In this document: positions 48,701 through 61,230 of the stretch, one piece after another | Position numbering within the stretch: the first letter of the stretch is position 1 | How the letters are laid out: every line of letters begins with the position of its first letter | DNA from: Euptelea pleiosperma | Taxonomy: Eukaryota; Streptophyta; Magnoliopsida; Ranunculales; Eupteleaceae | Direction: 5' to 3' | Assembly (NCBI GenBank): GCA_035048495.1 | Contig: CM068552.1 | Span: 10,579,501 to 10,643,500, forward strand | Length of the DNA stretch: 64,000 bases | Made by a program: the position numbers and the translations under genes | The notes under the pieces: generated by a model | What the model saw: the letters and a program-made list of their open reading frames with translations, nothing else | Databases searched by the model: none | Told to the model about the DNA's origin: nothing

Positions 48701-51700
48701 ACGAAGCTGTTTCTTTTTTTTTTTTTTAATTTTTGGGCCTGCATAACCTTTTGCTATGAGATGATTACCAAATTAGTTTATAACAAACAATCAATCGATC
48801 AACAAAACCTTGCCCCACCTAATTGGGATTTGCTAGATGAAATCAAGGGCCATATCTTATGTTAGAGCGTATGTCTTCTTATCTTTTATTACTTCATGTA
48901 TTGCTTACCGTCCCTCCCATCCTTTTAGAGCGCCTTCCATTGGTTTTGTCGTGGGTCTTTGTTGAACATGCCCAAACCATCTCAACCAACTTTCCTTTAT
49001 TTTATCTCCTATTTTATTGTCTTTCTTAGCCTTTTCCACTCTTTCATCTCAACATCATCATCTCTGCTACACTCATTCTATGAACTTGTTGTTCGTTGAT
49101 TGCCCAGCATTTTGCTCTACAAAACATATTGATATTGATATTATTGTCATCTTATAAATCTGTCATTTAGTTTGATCGGTGTGCATTAATAACACAACAC
49201 TCCAAACATGGTACCAAATTTCACCAAAATTCAATTCAGACATCATTCTAATCAAAAGTTCAAGAGTCCTAAAATTTCAGCCCACTCTTCAAAGGAGTGC
49301 AGGTATCGTGGCAGCAAGGAATTAAAAAGTTGACTAGTTACATGGACTCTTCCAATGTGGTTGATATTTTGAAGAACCTAGGAGTGCATGGGGTGTAGTT
49401 AAAAAGACTTCTCAAGCGTTGGATCCTTTTGATTACTAGGAGATAAAGCACACTTGGAGAAGCCAATAAGCCATCAGATTTTCTTTCTTTTTTGTATATC
49501 TTTAGATGATTTTCTTTTTTGATCCTCAAGAATTTCCATTTACGTTTTTTAATTTTCTTGAGGATTATCAAATGGAGATAAATATGCTATATTGTAAATT
49601 TGTTTGTATTAATTATAGCTGGTAGGGGTCTGCCTAACCCCATCTTGCCCAATTTTTGAATTTCATTGCAGAAGCAGTCTTGGTCGAAATCTCATTCCTT
49701 GTCTTCTACTGGCGAGCATGAGCAAACTGGGATTGAAGGCATTGAACCCATTCCTGATCATGTAAAAATACCTACTGATGGGACTGATGTCTGGGAAATT
49801 GATTCCAGGCTGTTGAAATTTGAAAACAAAGTTGCATCTGGATCATTTGGAGATCTGTAAGTTTTTCCATGATTTGGACCCATATTCTGACTCTGTGAAT
49901 GCTTGCTAAATTGTGTGATTTAACTCATTCAGGTACAAAGGTACCTACTGTAGCCAGGAAGTGGCTATTAAAGTCCTCAAGCCCGAGCGTGTAAATGCAG
50001 ACATGCAGCAAGAGTTTGCTCAGGAAGTCTATATTATGAGGTCTGTTGAATTAATATACCTATAGTGGCACTAGTTGGCCTTTTTCAAATATATTCTCAT
50101 AGCAGTTCAGCTTCTTCCTTAATTCTAATAGCGAATCATTCTTTTAATATTGTTTGTTTAATGTTCTGTTTATTATTTTCAGAATTTTCTCATGGATCTT
50201 TAGAATTATTTTATAGAGAGAGATTCACTTCACTTAAGTACTGAATTCATTTGCTTGGAACTCGGGATGACAGTAGTTTTCACTCATTGAACTACATAGT
50301 GACAGGATCTGAAAAGAAATTGGTTGTCATTTATGCAAATTTTAACCAGTTGGTCTTTTGATTGTTGGATCCCCTATTTACTCTTTTTTTCCATACTTTA
50401 TTGAGTCTTCACATTTCACTTTTCTCAAAAAAGAGAGAAGGAAAAAAATCTGAAAACCACGGCATCTCTCTCTATGTACGTACATATTGACACTGTTTTA
50501 GAATTATTCCAACCATCTGATGAAGCATATTTTGTTTGATTAGATCTAGATTGTCCACATATTAGGTTGCCTACTGGATTGACCACGGCCCTAAATTCGT
50601 ACCACTTGGAATGATCCCAATCGTATGATCAGATGCCTTCTTTTATATGATAAAACTAGTATATGGGTGACGTTCAGAATCAATTTGGATGTACTTCAAT
50701 TTTGTGGGCACTTTTGATCATCTGTCTCCAAAAATTTGAGGCTGTGCCAGTCCAAGGTGTGGTCTAAAGTTTGGATGGTCGGTACTGATGACATCGTCAC
50801 CACATATGCAGCACATTAATGGAAGTACTGCATGTAAAATGCATTATACCCATTGGGATCTTGTTCTTCTTTTGAACTCAGCCTTATATATGTGCGCTTG
50901 TGTAATAAATAATCTGATTGATAAGGAAACCAGGATACTTTAGCATACAAGGTGCATCATAACACATTATTTCTATTTTAAAATAAAAGACTATCAATGA
51001 ATATGACAATGGGTTAAAAAAATTGTCCAGGTCAAGATGAGTTTTCCATGATCCAAGTTGAAATAAAAAGTTGGCTTGTTTTTTGAGTTTCTAACATGGA
51101 ATACATACAAAATTATGTTTCCAAGTTATGAGAATAAGGGAGATGTACATAATTGTTTTAACTATCCTGGGATAAAACTTATGAGTCACATTATTAAATT
51201 ATGGTAGAGAGTCATTTGGAAAAGATGAAGACAAAACAACGATTTCAGAAAACCAGTTTGGTTTCATGACATGAAGGTTAACGATTGAGGCTATCTTCAT
51301 ACTTAGACAATTAATGGAAAAGTTTCAAGAAAAAGGAAGAATTTATTCATGATTTTTATTAACTTATAAAAAGAATATGATAGTTCCTAAGGAGTTAATT
51401 TAGTGGTTATTAGGGGAAGGAGTCTTGGCAAATAATACTGACATTATTAAGCACATGTATGATTGAACGATAACTAGTGTGAGTACATTTGGTGGAGAGA
51501 AGTGAGTCCCCAGTTACAACGGGTTTGCACCAGTGATCAGCCCTAAGTCCATACCTTTTGCACTAGTTATATAGATCGATTGCTCATACTCAAGTTGAGG
51601 TCCCTTGCTGTATGCTATTTGTAGATGATGTAGTATTAGTTGATGAGACTAGAAATGGAGTAAATGCAAAACAATAACTATGGAGAGATACTTTAGAAAC

Positions 51701-52849
51701 TAAGGGTTTTAAGATAAGTAAAACCAAGATAAAATATATGCAATGTAACTTCAGTAAGGATAACATTAGTTACAATCAATTGGCAAGAAATACCCTAAAG
51801 TGATCACTTTCATTATTTAGGTTCAATTTTCCACAAAGTTGAAGGGATTAGTGAGATGTGATCCATAGAATTAGTGTTGGGTGGCTAAAGTGGAGTCGCA
51901 TTTCTAAAGTATTATGTGATCGATGTGTACCTATCAAACTAACACAAATTTTTTTACGAGATAGTAGTAAGACCAGCTACACTTTAAGGAGATGAATGTT
52001 GGGCAACTAAGAAACAACATATTCATAGAATGATATAGCAGATATGAGGATGTTGAGATGGATGAGTGGAAAACTAGGAAAGATAAAATCAGAAATGGTC
52101 ACATTTGAGGAAATTTAGGATTAGCCCAAATAGGAGATAAAATAAGGGAAATTCTATTGAGATGGTTTCGGCATGTACAACGTATACCAACAACGTCACT
52201 AGTGAGGAGTACTTTGATACAAGTTTAAGACCATAAAAGGGAGGGAGGCTTAAAATGAAACGGAGTGAGGTAGTAAGAAAAGAGTTGAAGACATATGCAT
52301 TGACAGAAGATATAGCTTTTAATAAAGTTGAATGGAAAAATAGGATCATGTTGCTGACACCAGATAGTTGGGATAAGGCGTAGATAATGATGATGATACA
52401 TTTAATGAAATAAGGTATCTATTTTTCAGTATCAACCTGTTTCCCATTCATGGTGCCTGGTTGTCGTAAACATCCTTCTCCTTGTTTAGCATTTAAAAAA
52501 TCCATGTTATTAATTTTTAACATTATAACATGGAACTCTCTAACAGAGCAACAGTATATAATTCATCTCCTCCTAAATATGTGTCTAACTTCTGGTAGAT
52601 GCATGCATTGCAGGAGTATTTTTTTTTTCCTCTAGTAGCAATTGATGATGGCGTTTTTCCCAGAAATAAATCTCTATGAAACTGTTATTGGATTGCTGAT
52701 GTCTTGACTAAACATTCCATCTTGCTTGGGCATTGTATTATGTAATTTCACTTATTTTCAACTTTGTGGGTCGGAACTTATTGGGCTTTTGTCCTGTTAT
52801 CTGCGTGTCATGGAATCTGGTCACAGTTGCCTATCCTCTTAAAAAAAGA

Positions 52850-52892
<43 letters not shown>

Positions 52893-53993
52893 TTCTTCTC
52901 TTGGGGATTTCTTCTTACCTTGCATGTTCCAACTTTCTCCTTTTTTGCCTATTGCAGGAAAGTTCGGCATAAGAATGTTGTACAATTTATTGGTGCATGT
53001 ACCAGACCTCCAAGCTTATGCATTGTGACAGGTATAAAAGTCTAATGACTTTCTGTAGATCTCTGCTGCTGCATGCTGAAGACGCTTTGTCATTATTAGA
53101 ATCTGGATTTGATATTTTTCCTTAATCCTGATTTTCATGGTCGCCAATTTCACTTTGAGTTTTGTTGTGTTTTCAGAATTTATGTCTGGTGGAAGTGTGT
53201 ACGATTTTTTGCATAAGCAAAAAGGGGTATTTAAACTTCCATCTGTACTAAAGGTAGCAATCGATGTTTCCAAAGGAATGAACTACTTGCACCAAAATAA
53301 TATAATCCACAGGGATCTGAAGGCTGCTAATCTTCTGATGGATGAAAATGATGTAAGGGATTCCCATACACCTGCACATGCCACATTGTTATTTACTACT
53401 ATTACTGCTAATAATTTATTCCAATATTTGTCACTTTCTTTATATGTTGTATATGACATGCATTTAGAAGCTTAATTTTATTGGTTCCACAAACAATAAA
53501 AAAAGAAGAAATTATTAGTTGCACACTCTTAACTTAATACTCTGGTTGCTGATATGCCATGTGCTTGCACTTTCGTTTAATATTACAATGCTGTACTGAA
53601 TTTGATACTCCTCCCATGTCACCATTGTTTTCCTTTTTCTTTTGTTCTTTTTGATTCATCTCTCTAATGTTATTTATTGTATCAAGTATTACCTTTTTTG
53701 GATTAGTATTTTTCTTATTTTTTAAATTCAGTTGTCAATGCTCATAAAATTACATATAATGTGGTGCCTCTTGGGATGTGGGATCTTAAGCCTGGATTCT
53801 ATCTGCATGTACTCAGATTTTAATTTACTTCTGCACATATTTTCTGCTGGCTATTCGAAGGTCTGAAATCAATATCTACTTCAGCCTAGGCATTCAAAGT
53901 GGAATGTAGTTCACAGTCAACCATTCACATTTTGTGGAAAGATTAACAAATTATCAGTGAATAAAGTTTGTTAGTTAAATTAGGGTTTCATAG

Positions 53994-54046
<53 letters not shown>

Positions 54047-57000
54047 GTATGGAGCAACTAGTGTGTGTGTGTGTCTATATATATAGAGAACATAAAACAC
54101 TAAGAAGAAAATTACTGAAATACCCCTAAGAAACGTACGGATCTTTTATACGTTTGACTCTCTCTCGGGGGACCTGGCACCCGAACCCCCGGTGGCCTTC
54201 GACCTATGACGTCCCAGTGGCCTTAGGCCAGTACATTTATTATATTAACAATAATAACTAACAGTTTTGAACACTGATCTAGCTGTCTTTGTATTTTGTA
54301 ATATATATTTTTTTAGTAAGGCAAATATATACAAATCTCATCCAGTTTGATGTTTTTTTTTTCTTTTTTCTGTTTACTGTGGATAAAATGGATCTCATGA
54401 TGATAATCTCGAGAACTCCTTAGGGAAAAAAATCTCATTTATTGGTGAAATATTTTTGTTCTAAAATCTTTTGTATTTTTCAGAATGAAAACTATTTTTG
54501 AGTTTGGTTATGCAAACATCATAAGTTTTAAGTTGTTTGTCTTCTTTTACTCTAAATTATTATTTTTGGTCATGTTTGAAATTCCCTTTTAATTACCACA
54601 ATATGTCCTAGAGGAGGAGGAGGAGGAGGAGGAGGAGGAGGGGGGGGGGGGGGGGGGGTGGGGTTCTCTCTTCTATAAAACTTTACACTTATAAAAAAAG
54701 AAAACAAAGGCTACAAACAAACCAGAGAAAACAAAAGAAAGAAGAAACTAGTCTATATCTCTTCGACAGATCAAATCCCAACGGACGACGAAATCCTCGA
54801 AGAGCAAGCCATGGCATTCGAGAAACTATTTGGACCAGTAGAATAGAAGACCTTTGATGTTGAGAATAATATTCTCCTCTGACATCTCCCTTCCTTCAAA
54901 AAATCTAAGATTGCGTTTCTTCCACAAGCCCCCAACATATCGCAAAAGGGATCAAACGCCATAAGATGCGACCTCTAAAAGAAAAGGAAGATGTAGCCCA
55001 ACTCGTAGTGAGTTGCATTAGGGAGAGAGGAAACACCCAAGCAATCCCGAACTCTGCCAAAAACGTTGTCCAAATAGTTCTAGTCATGTCGTAGTGACGC
55101 AATAGATGGTCCATTGATTCACCATTATGCAAACGCACATAGAGCAGAAATCGATGATGATGATCTTACGAGCAATCAAGTGGTCCACGGTAAGAATCTT
55201 GTCCCAAACTACTAGCTAGTAGAAAAAAGCAATCTTAGATGGCACCTTTGAGCCCCATTAAAAGAGGCCGGGAATCTGACTTCATAATGGGGGAGGAGGG
55301 AATTGTAGAAGGAGCTGACTGAAAATCTGCCATCTTTCGACCATCTCCATAGGCGTTTATCCGGCTCTGAGGAAGAGAGACGAACCTCCTGAACACGCAT
55401 CAATAGTCTGGACACGGAATCAATCTCCCAGTCATTAAGGTATCTCCGGAATCGCATATTCCGCGCCAAATTATCACCTTCTCTGCGCGGATAAATGAAG
55501 GTTTTAAAATAAATGATCATACAAGGCAGAAAAGGATCAATCAACCAAAATTAAATCATCCGCAGAGCAAAGAGAGGTATATGAAATAGGATATGCAAAT
55601 AATTACAATCACATAAGACAAGGGTTTATAGTGGTTCGGTGACTTCGCACCTACATCCAATGTTCAATACTTCACACGTGTAATACTTTATTCATTCAAT
55701 CATGCATTACAATATTTCCAATTGAAACGAATAACAACCAACTAAGCAATCACTTAGTCTCAACTTACGAGAATTGAACACCTAGAGAGTCAGCCTAGGC
55801 CAATAGAATTTAGAGAAACCAATTTTCTCATGGATCTACAATCCACAACTCATTCACATGAGAATCACTTCTCGCTCCATGTAGAGAGTCAGACTAGGCC
55901 AGTTGTATTATAAAGATAAATTTCTCAAGGATCCACAATCCTCAACTCAATGCAATGAGTAAAAACTCATCCACTAATCTCAAATATCCAGTTTTGATAA
56001 AATGTAATTCTATCTAAAAATGTTTGTTCATAAAGATACTTACATTTAGAAGAATTCGAACAAATGGATGAGAATCGAACAGATTGTAGTTTCTCAAAAC
56101 AAGAGATTTCACGAAATGATGCACTAGTTTTGCTTAGGTGAAGCTCACAAATTTCAAATCTCTTGGACTCAGGAGATATCAATAAATGAATGGGAGTCAA
56201 AGATATAGCTTGATTGGTGTTATTTGTTGTAGGGTCTGTGTCCCTTTATATATGCATATCTCCAATCAAGAGAAACAGACCTAAAATGACCGTTTGAATA
56301 GCCCAAGTCCGCCAAAATTCGCACAACTTGCGAAGTCAAAACAAGATCAGCTAAAGGGGGGTCGACTGCTCAGAGACAAACTTCTGTACGAGAGGCGGTC
56401 GACCGCTCGGGGCCAGTAGACTCCGGTCAACCGCAATTTTCAGGTGGTCGGCCGGTCTGCTGATCCTGACGCCAATACATCCAAAAGATACTAAGGACTC
56501 CCAATAAGTCTAGGATGGCCTCCAAACAATAAGTCTTAAGTCAGAAAGCTATCTAGGGTCTGGAGAACCGCAGGCTTCGCGCGGTGAACCCTTAGATGTA
56601 TACGAATAATATCATCACGAGATTCTGATAGTTGAACGTCCGTTGAGTGAGGACGTATGCTGAATTGAATTTCAAATCTTCATGCTGACTTCGACTTTGT
56701 CTTCTGTTGAACTAATATTCTTGGGTTGGTCTTCTTTACCTTTTGCTCTTCTTTGATTTGTTGATGAAGTCCACTTGATTGTTGACTCTTCAGTCTCCAG
56801 AGAATAATTAACGATCGAGATCAAATACTAAATAACTAATAGTTCTTGGGATTGACAATAGAGACTTTTCAATCTCATGCCTTAGCTCCCCTTTTTTTCT
56901 CTCTCTTTGATCCATCCTTCTTTTGTTTATATGCCCAAAGGTTTTGTCAACACTACTACATTTCTTAAAATTTTCTCATTGCTGCCTTTTTAAATCATTT

Positions 57001-60000
57001 CAAAACGAACTGTTTTCTCCACTCGCATTTTTCTGTTATATATCAATCTTTTTAGCATGAAAAGCGTGTCCCTTTATAGATCTTTATTTCTTGAGAACAA
57101 CAAGTCGAACTGGTTATTGTACTCAAACAGAAATAAAATATAAGAAAATCTCCTTGGCCCATTTTTCTACAATCTACTAGCCTCTCTGTCATCTTCTTTC
57201 ATCTCTACCATGTTCGTTCCTAAGTTCTGGAATTTGATTTCCTTTGGATGTGTTCTCGCTTCTGAAACTTTTACGTTGATGCTTGCGATTTTATTGTTTT
57301 ATTACTTCTCACAGATGGTAGTACCAATATGTATTTATTATTGTGGCTTTGAGGGATAGGACTGGGCAGGCCTGCTCAAGTTAGTAATGGTTTGTTGACA
57401 ACTGCAACTAAAGTATTCTTAGTTCTTGCGATCTTGGCACTGAATGCTTGATTCATGGATGCTCTGCAAAGGTCGAGCTTAATTGCGATATCAAGCTTGC
57501 ATGTCTTTCAGAAGGGATTGGGATTAGATTTTGAGAGTTGACCTTCTTCAATTACAATACCTATCTTCCAGTTTAGTTGTTTTGACCTCCTTGCTGCTAG
57601 AGAGAAGACTCCATCGGAAAATCTTCTCTTTTCAGCCAGCACTCATAGTGCTCCTACAGGTTATAGAGTTATGGGGACCTTATGTCATCTCTTCTGATCC
57701 TTCCCAACAACTTTCCTTTTACCATAATTTCTTGGATCTTAACGGTTGCAAATTGCTGGGCCGATTATGAGATTAATATGGTGTTTCCTCGACTAACTGG
57801 AGGTGTTGCCCTAGAGTTTGCATTCTGATAATGCTTGTAGCTTAGTATGAGGGATTTGAACCTTGGTAAAGATTCAAAGTGATGGTAAAGATAAAACCAA
57901 CAACAATCTTTGACTTATGAGTAGATGAAAAATCTTAGCAAGTTAGAATTGAGAACTTGTGATTTATTCTTGTGATATGCCTAAGAATCGTGACGTAACA
58001 AGGTAGACCTGACGCCAAAGGTGTTAGGTCTAGCGATTTTTGTTACTTACCTCTTCCCTCTGGGCCCACTGACCGCATGGAGGTTTAGCCCACCCCTTGG
58101 TAGATATTCATATAAAAATCAGCTGGTTTAATGATTTCTAGCCGTTGGATTTAGTACCCAAAAAATGGTTGAGTCCAACGGCTATAATCATGCCTTAAAA
58201 AGTGCTAGAATCTAATGGCTAGAGATTACCAATCAGGGTGATTTTTGGTGTGTATATCCACGAAGGGATGGGCTAAACATCCATGCAGTCAGTAAGTCCA
58301 AAGGGCAGTGGTGAGTAATAAAAATCACTAGACCTGACTCCTTTGGCGTGAGGTCTACCATGTTACATCTTTTCTCTTGGACCTAATACTTTACACACAC
58401 ACTTCTATATGAATTTAATGCTTGTGATAACTAGCTATACAAGTGTAATTGAGAATAAATAGGTGAAAGATGGGGTTGAATTTGGATTATAGCGAGTCTG
58501 GCCTCCTAACTGAATTCTGTCCATAAATCCATCTGTAGCTTTTATCTAACCTGCCACTTATTTTATGATTTCTTTCTTGCTATGTTTTTTCTTTTCCTGT
58601 AATTGGCTCGAATACATGTGGTATGTAACTTCATGTCGATAACCTTCATCAAATTTATGCAGTCTGGTTATAGCTTTTACCATGCTTAGATACTTGTAGG
58701 TCATACTGGCATTTTCCTGAAATACTCTTAGCTTTGTTCCTCAGGTTGTTAAGGTTGCTGATTTTGGAGTTGCCAGGGTGCAAGCTCAGTCTGGAGTGAT
58801 GACTGCGGAAACTGGAACATATCGTTGGATGGCTCCTGAGGTGGGCTTTCACAGTCATTATTTGCTGCATCTTCACCGTTTTCTTTACTTAGTTTTGAAG
58901 TACAGCCTTAATGGATCTTAAGACCTTGCCAAACATGAATTTATTTGAAGGTGTTCCATGCTTACCAAGATATAATTGCTTAGTACTCTATCTACCTCTC
59001 CATGATATTTCTGGCATTTATTCCTCTTCCTAGGGGATGATATATTGCACATGATGACTCAGTGTGTACTTGCTCTTGCACGGTGTCAACATTAGTTTTG
59101 ATCTATGTAACAAGGACACTATTTTCTAAGAATTTGCCATGTCGGATACCTTGCATATTCACATGTCTGACACATGCTGACACACCTTTTCAAACAAATC
59201 TCATTTTTCTCATATTTTGTTTTCAGCTACTATTTATATATGGTTCAAGTGATTTTAATGTATATATCAGCTTAATCTAAATACATTTTGTCTATATTGT
59301 ACACTTAACATGGATTAAAGTATTTAAAAATATATCTTTCGGCATAAGGAATGAATTGTATGGACATGTCGATGTATTGGGTTTATGGTGGTCAACGTGT
59401 CTAACACTCCCTAACAATCTCAGACACCGACACACATGTCCGTGTCTTTGTTACATAAGTTTTGATGTGTGCATTCATTGGTAATGGTATTGCACCATTT
59501 ATCTACTATTATGTTCACTCTTTTTTCTCGCTTTCACCTGGTTTGCCTGGGGAACAACATCATTTTCTTTCTAAATTCTCTACCCTATAAATGAGATGCT
59601 ATGCATTAGATTTGTGCTGTTTTAAATGAGAGTTGGCCTTTTTTCCCTCAAAGTTTTGTTAGAGGTGGTGTGCACCAATAGTTTTTTGAAAGGGGCCTTG
59701 GCAAAAGCCTGCCTTAGGTTCTGTGTAGTGTTAAAGTTCCAAGTCTGGATTAACACAACTGGTAAAATGAGTCAATTTTCAATATTTCGTTAAAGAGAAA
59801 TACATCTTTCCTAGCCACTTTATCTTCTTGACCTTAGTGAGAAACCCATGCTTCTCTGTAACTTTTCACCCCATCAGCATCCATGATGATTTTTTCTCAA
59901 GTCTGATTGATCAGAACTTTTATTAGTTTTTAGAGGACTCACATTGGCAATAGATGAGGATGTGAGGTAGTAGAAGCAATGAATGCAACAGTAGACTCTA

Positions 60001-61230
60001 GGGCTGAACTGAGCAGAACTGCTCAGCCCCCTGACCTTGGGCTTGAGCTTGGGATCGGCACTCGTTCCAAGCTGAGTGGCAAGCTCAAGATCGGCTTGTC
60101 AAATATCTAGAGCTTGGGTTTTCCTTGGCCCCTTTGTGTGATACTATGAGTTTTACTAGCAATAATATGCTGCGATCAAGCCTTGTGCCCCTATTTTCCC
60201 AGAAAGAACAGGGGAAGGATGATGGACTTTGTTCGTCACCAGATAGGGTGTGAGGGAGGGCAGAAGGGAAGAGCGGTAGGGAGTAACTGCTGTGTGCATG
60301 GTAGTTGAGGAGGGGTGGGGTAGAGGGAAGGGGGTAACCTGTGATGTTAAGTACCCTATCCTCCGCTTATTTCTATGCCTACTGACTCTTCACCTGGATG
60401 GGTTGATGAGTCCCTTAGTTTTTCTAGGTAATTGTAATGAACTACGTTCCAATATAAAGTTGCTCTTTCCTGGCATTCACTTATAACTATAGTTATGCAT
60501 TGTAGGTCATAGAGCACAAGCCGTATGATCACAAGGCTGATGTTTTCAGTTTCGGAATCGTGCTATGGGAGCTGCTAACGGGAAAGGTAAGTCCTATAAA
60601 ATTTTCTTGGAACTGAAGTGGAACCCTTACAGTAATATATATTAAGTTCAACTCTCATCTATTGGATTATGATGATGGCATGAGCTTTTCTGCTGTACTA
60701 ACCAGATTTTATGTTCTATCATTTATTTTGCCAGCTTCCCTATGAGTACTTAACCCCGTTACAAGCAGCAGTAGGCGTGGTCCAAAAGGTTTTGATCAGT
60801 TACACCATGCTTTTCTTAGTGATTCCACTACGATGCGTCCATTGATCATTACTTTTAAGCTTAATTTACAAGATTATCTTTTTTTTTTTATGTTGTAAAA
60901 TGCCTGAAAGTTGGTTCTCTTATTGTGTAGGGTCTTCGACCTACAATACCGAAGCACACTCATCCAAAGCTTACTGAACTGCTCGAGAGATGCTGGCAAC
61001 AAGATCCAACTTTAAGGCCCGACTTCTCTGAAATTATAGAGATCTTGCAGCAAATAGCCAAGGAGGTATTACAATATCCTAGAGTAATATTCGTTCTTCA
61101 TTAAATGTTTCCATAAGCTGGATATCAACCTCGTAAATTATTGGAACAGGTTGGAGACGAGGGAGAGGATCGGCGCAAGGAGAAATCATCTGGCGGATTC
61201 CTTTCAGTTCTCAGACGGAGCCACCACTGA
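36991..61230 (+). CDS. STY46: ACT-domain Raf-like serine/threonine/tyrosine kinase, STY46 type
   Basis: Sixteen exons: 36991-37184, 37677-37791, 40729-40829, 41556-41675, 44834-44888, 45353-45463, 48181-48231, 49672-49856, 49933-50040, 52958-53031, 53177-53352, 58745-58840, 60506-60586, 60735-60788, 60931-61065, 61150-61230. All are GT-AG and the phases close to 578 residues (Arabidopsis STY46 is of similar length). The N-terminal region ([30 protein letters not shown]) is followed by [20 protein letters not shown], an ACT domain at about 178-235 ([20 protein letters not shown]), and a kinase domain from about 297: glycine loop GSFGDLY at 306-312, Lys324 of VAIK, HRD Asp418, DFG Asp436, MAPE at 459-462 and a final LRRSHH. 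All catalytic residues are present. In Arabidopsis, STY8/17/46 phosphorylate transit peptides of chloroplast precursors in the cytosol. Which of the three is the true ortholog needs a tree. Confidence 0.95.
37792..40728. other. STY46 intron 2; no element recognised
   Basis: 2.9 kb of AT-rich intron. It holds long T-rich runs (39676-39710) and a short duplicated phrase (gatccattgggcaat at 39820 and 39859), nothing coding. Confidence 0.5.
41278..41300. repeat. AT dinucleotide repeat
   Basis: catatatatatatatatatag in STY46 intron 3. Confidence 0.85.
42715..42742. repeat. TTA trinucleotide repeat
   Basis: About nine TTA units in STY46 intron 4; a similar TTG/TTA array lies at 43955-43998. Confidence 0.85.
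43005..43890 (+). pseudogene. L1-type LINE 3' end (zf-RVT region), split by a hAT MITE
   Basis: In STY46 intron 4. Before the hAT element the translation reads [22 protein letters not shown], the zinc-binding region near the end of L1 ORF2. After it, [20 protein letters not shown] continues the same region. The 3' end at 43850-43890 has tttacttaatttttactgataaaaaaaat, an A-rich L1-like tail. Stops and frameshifts make it inactive. Confidence 0.75.
43211..43577. mobile_element. hAT-type MITE, copy 5 (GTTATAACG type), inside the LINE
   Basis: Begins CATGGTTTAAAAAACGGCCG and ends TTTTAAACCTTG. Flanks GTCACTTC (43203-43210) and GTTACTTC (43578-43585) agree at 7 of 8 bases. Interior words are ACGGCCGTTATTTTC and GTTATAACG with the centre tttcaaaatttgaattc. 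Confidence 0.9.
44157..44219. repeat. Near-perfect palindrome in STY46 intron 4
   Basis: gggctg...tgtgaggatgatct and agatcatcctcaccaca...cagccc form arms of about 26 bp around tcatgatgag. RNA from this intron could fold into a hairpin here. Confidence 0.75.
46340..46565 (-). pseudogene. Ty3-type retrotransposon gag fragment
   Basis: On the minus strand the reading [23 protein letters not shown] followed by [11 protein letters not shown] follows the conserved gag pattern (KFLP-Y---M---L--L-QG-RSV-DY---F) of Ty3 elements. Only this block is preserved, in STY46 intron 6; LTRs were not found. Confidence 0.65.
47160..47430 (-). pseudogene. RTE LINE 3' end
   Basis: Minus-strand translation contains [25 protein letters not shown], matching the RTE-type C-terminus ([15 protein letters not shown]). 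The 3' end ttgggataaggtgtagaggatgatgat has the same closing sequence as the copy at 51150-52398. In STY46 intron 6. Confidence 0.7.
48785..49140 (-). pseudogene. RTE LINE fragment
   Basis: On the plus strand the words tgaacatgcccaaaccatctcaaccaactttcc and aacatcatcatctctgc...ttgattgcccagcattttgc are the reverse complement of the RTE region coding for RWFGHVQ and of the block before it. In STY46 intron 7. Confidence 0.65.
51150..52398 (+). pseudogene. RTE-type LINE reverse transcriptase, degenerate
   Basis: In STY46 intron 9, sense orientation. Across frames: [35 protein letters not shown], the reverse transcriptase active-site block [17 protein letters not shown] (FVDD in place of FADD), and LRWFRHVQ near the end. 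It is 5'-truncated, has many stops and ends in gataaggcgtagataatgatgatgat, the TGA-repeat tail typical of RTE. Confidence 0.85.
52853..52890. repeat. CT dinucleotide repeat next to STY46 exon 10
   Basis: About 19 TC units, 67 bp upstream of the exon 10 acceptor, contributing to or lying before its polypyrimidine tract. Confidence 0.9.
53997..54043. repeat. AG dinucleotide repeat
   Basis: About 23 AG units in STY46 intron 11, followed by a short GT and AT run (54060-54086). Confidence 0.92.
54611..54663. repeat. GAG repeat running into an 18-base G tract
   Basis: Ten GAG/GGA units then uninterrupted G from 54640 to 54658. G-quadruplex formation is likely on this strand, and the length of the G run is suspect as an assembly product. 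Confidence 0.9.
54690..55545 (-). pseudogene. L1-type LINE ORF2 C-terminus (zf-RVT)
   Basis: In STY46 intron 11, antisense. The translation contains [19 protein letters not shown], then [20 protein letters not shown] and [14 protein letters not shown], the reverse transcriptase zinc-binding region. The 3' side (minus) ends near tttttttataagtg. At least one frameshift separates the two blocks; the upstream part of the element is missing. Confidence 0.8.
55560..56870. mobile_element. Probable solo or partial LTR
   Basis: Noncoding block in STY46 intron 11 containing gggtttatagtggttcggtgac, tacatccaatgttcaat, two similar cagatccacaatc-type segments (55790-55870 and 55880-55960) and GC-rich gtcgaccgctcgg/ggtcggccggtctg phrases; this composition recurs in plant LTRs. 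Exact ends were not found. Confidence 0.35.
56880..57960. other. STY46 intron 11, middle; nothing recognised
   Basis: T-rich intron sequence with an open frame at 57531-57770 that has no recognisable motif and no splice context. Confidence 0.4.
57985..58372. mobile_element. Foldback MITE, GACGTAACAAGG family, complete
   Basis: Left gacgtaacaaggtagacct, gacgccaaaggtgttaggt, gcgatttttgttacttacc; right ggtgagtaataaaaatcact, gcgtgaggtctaccatgttac. Arms of over 100 bp with the core agccgttggatttagta. Near the 3' end of STY46 intron 11. Confidence 0.82.
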
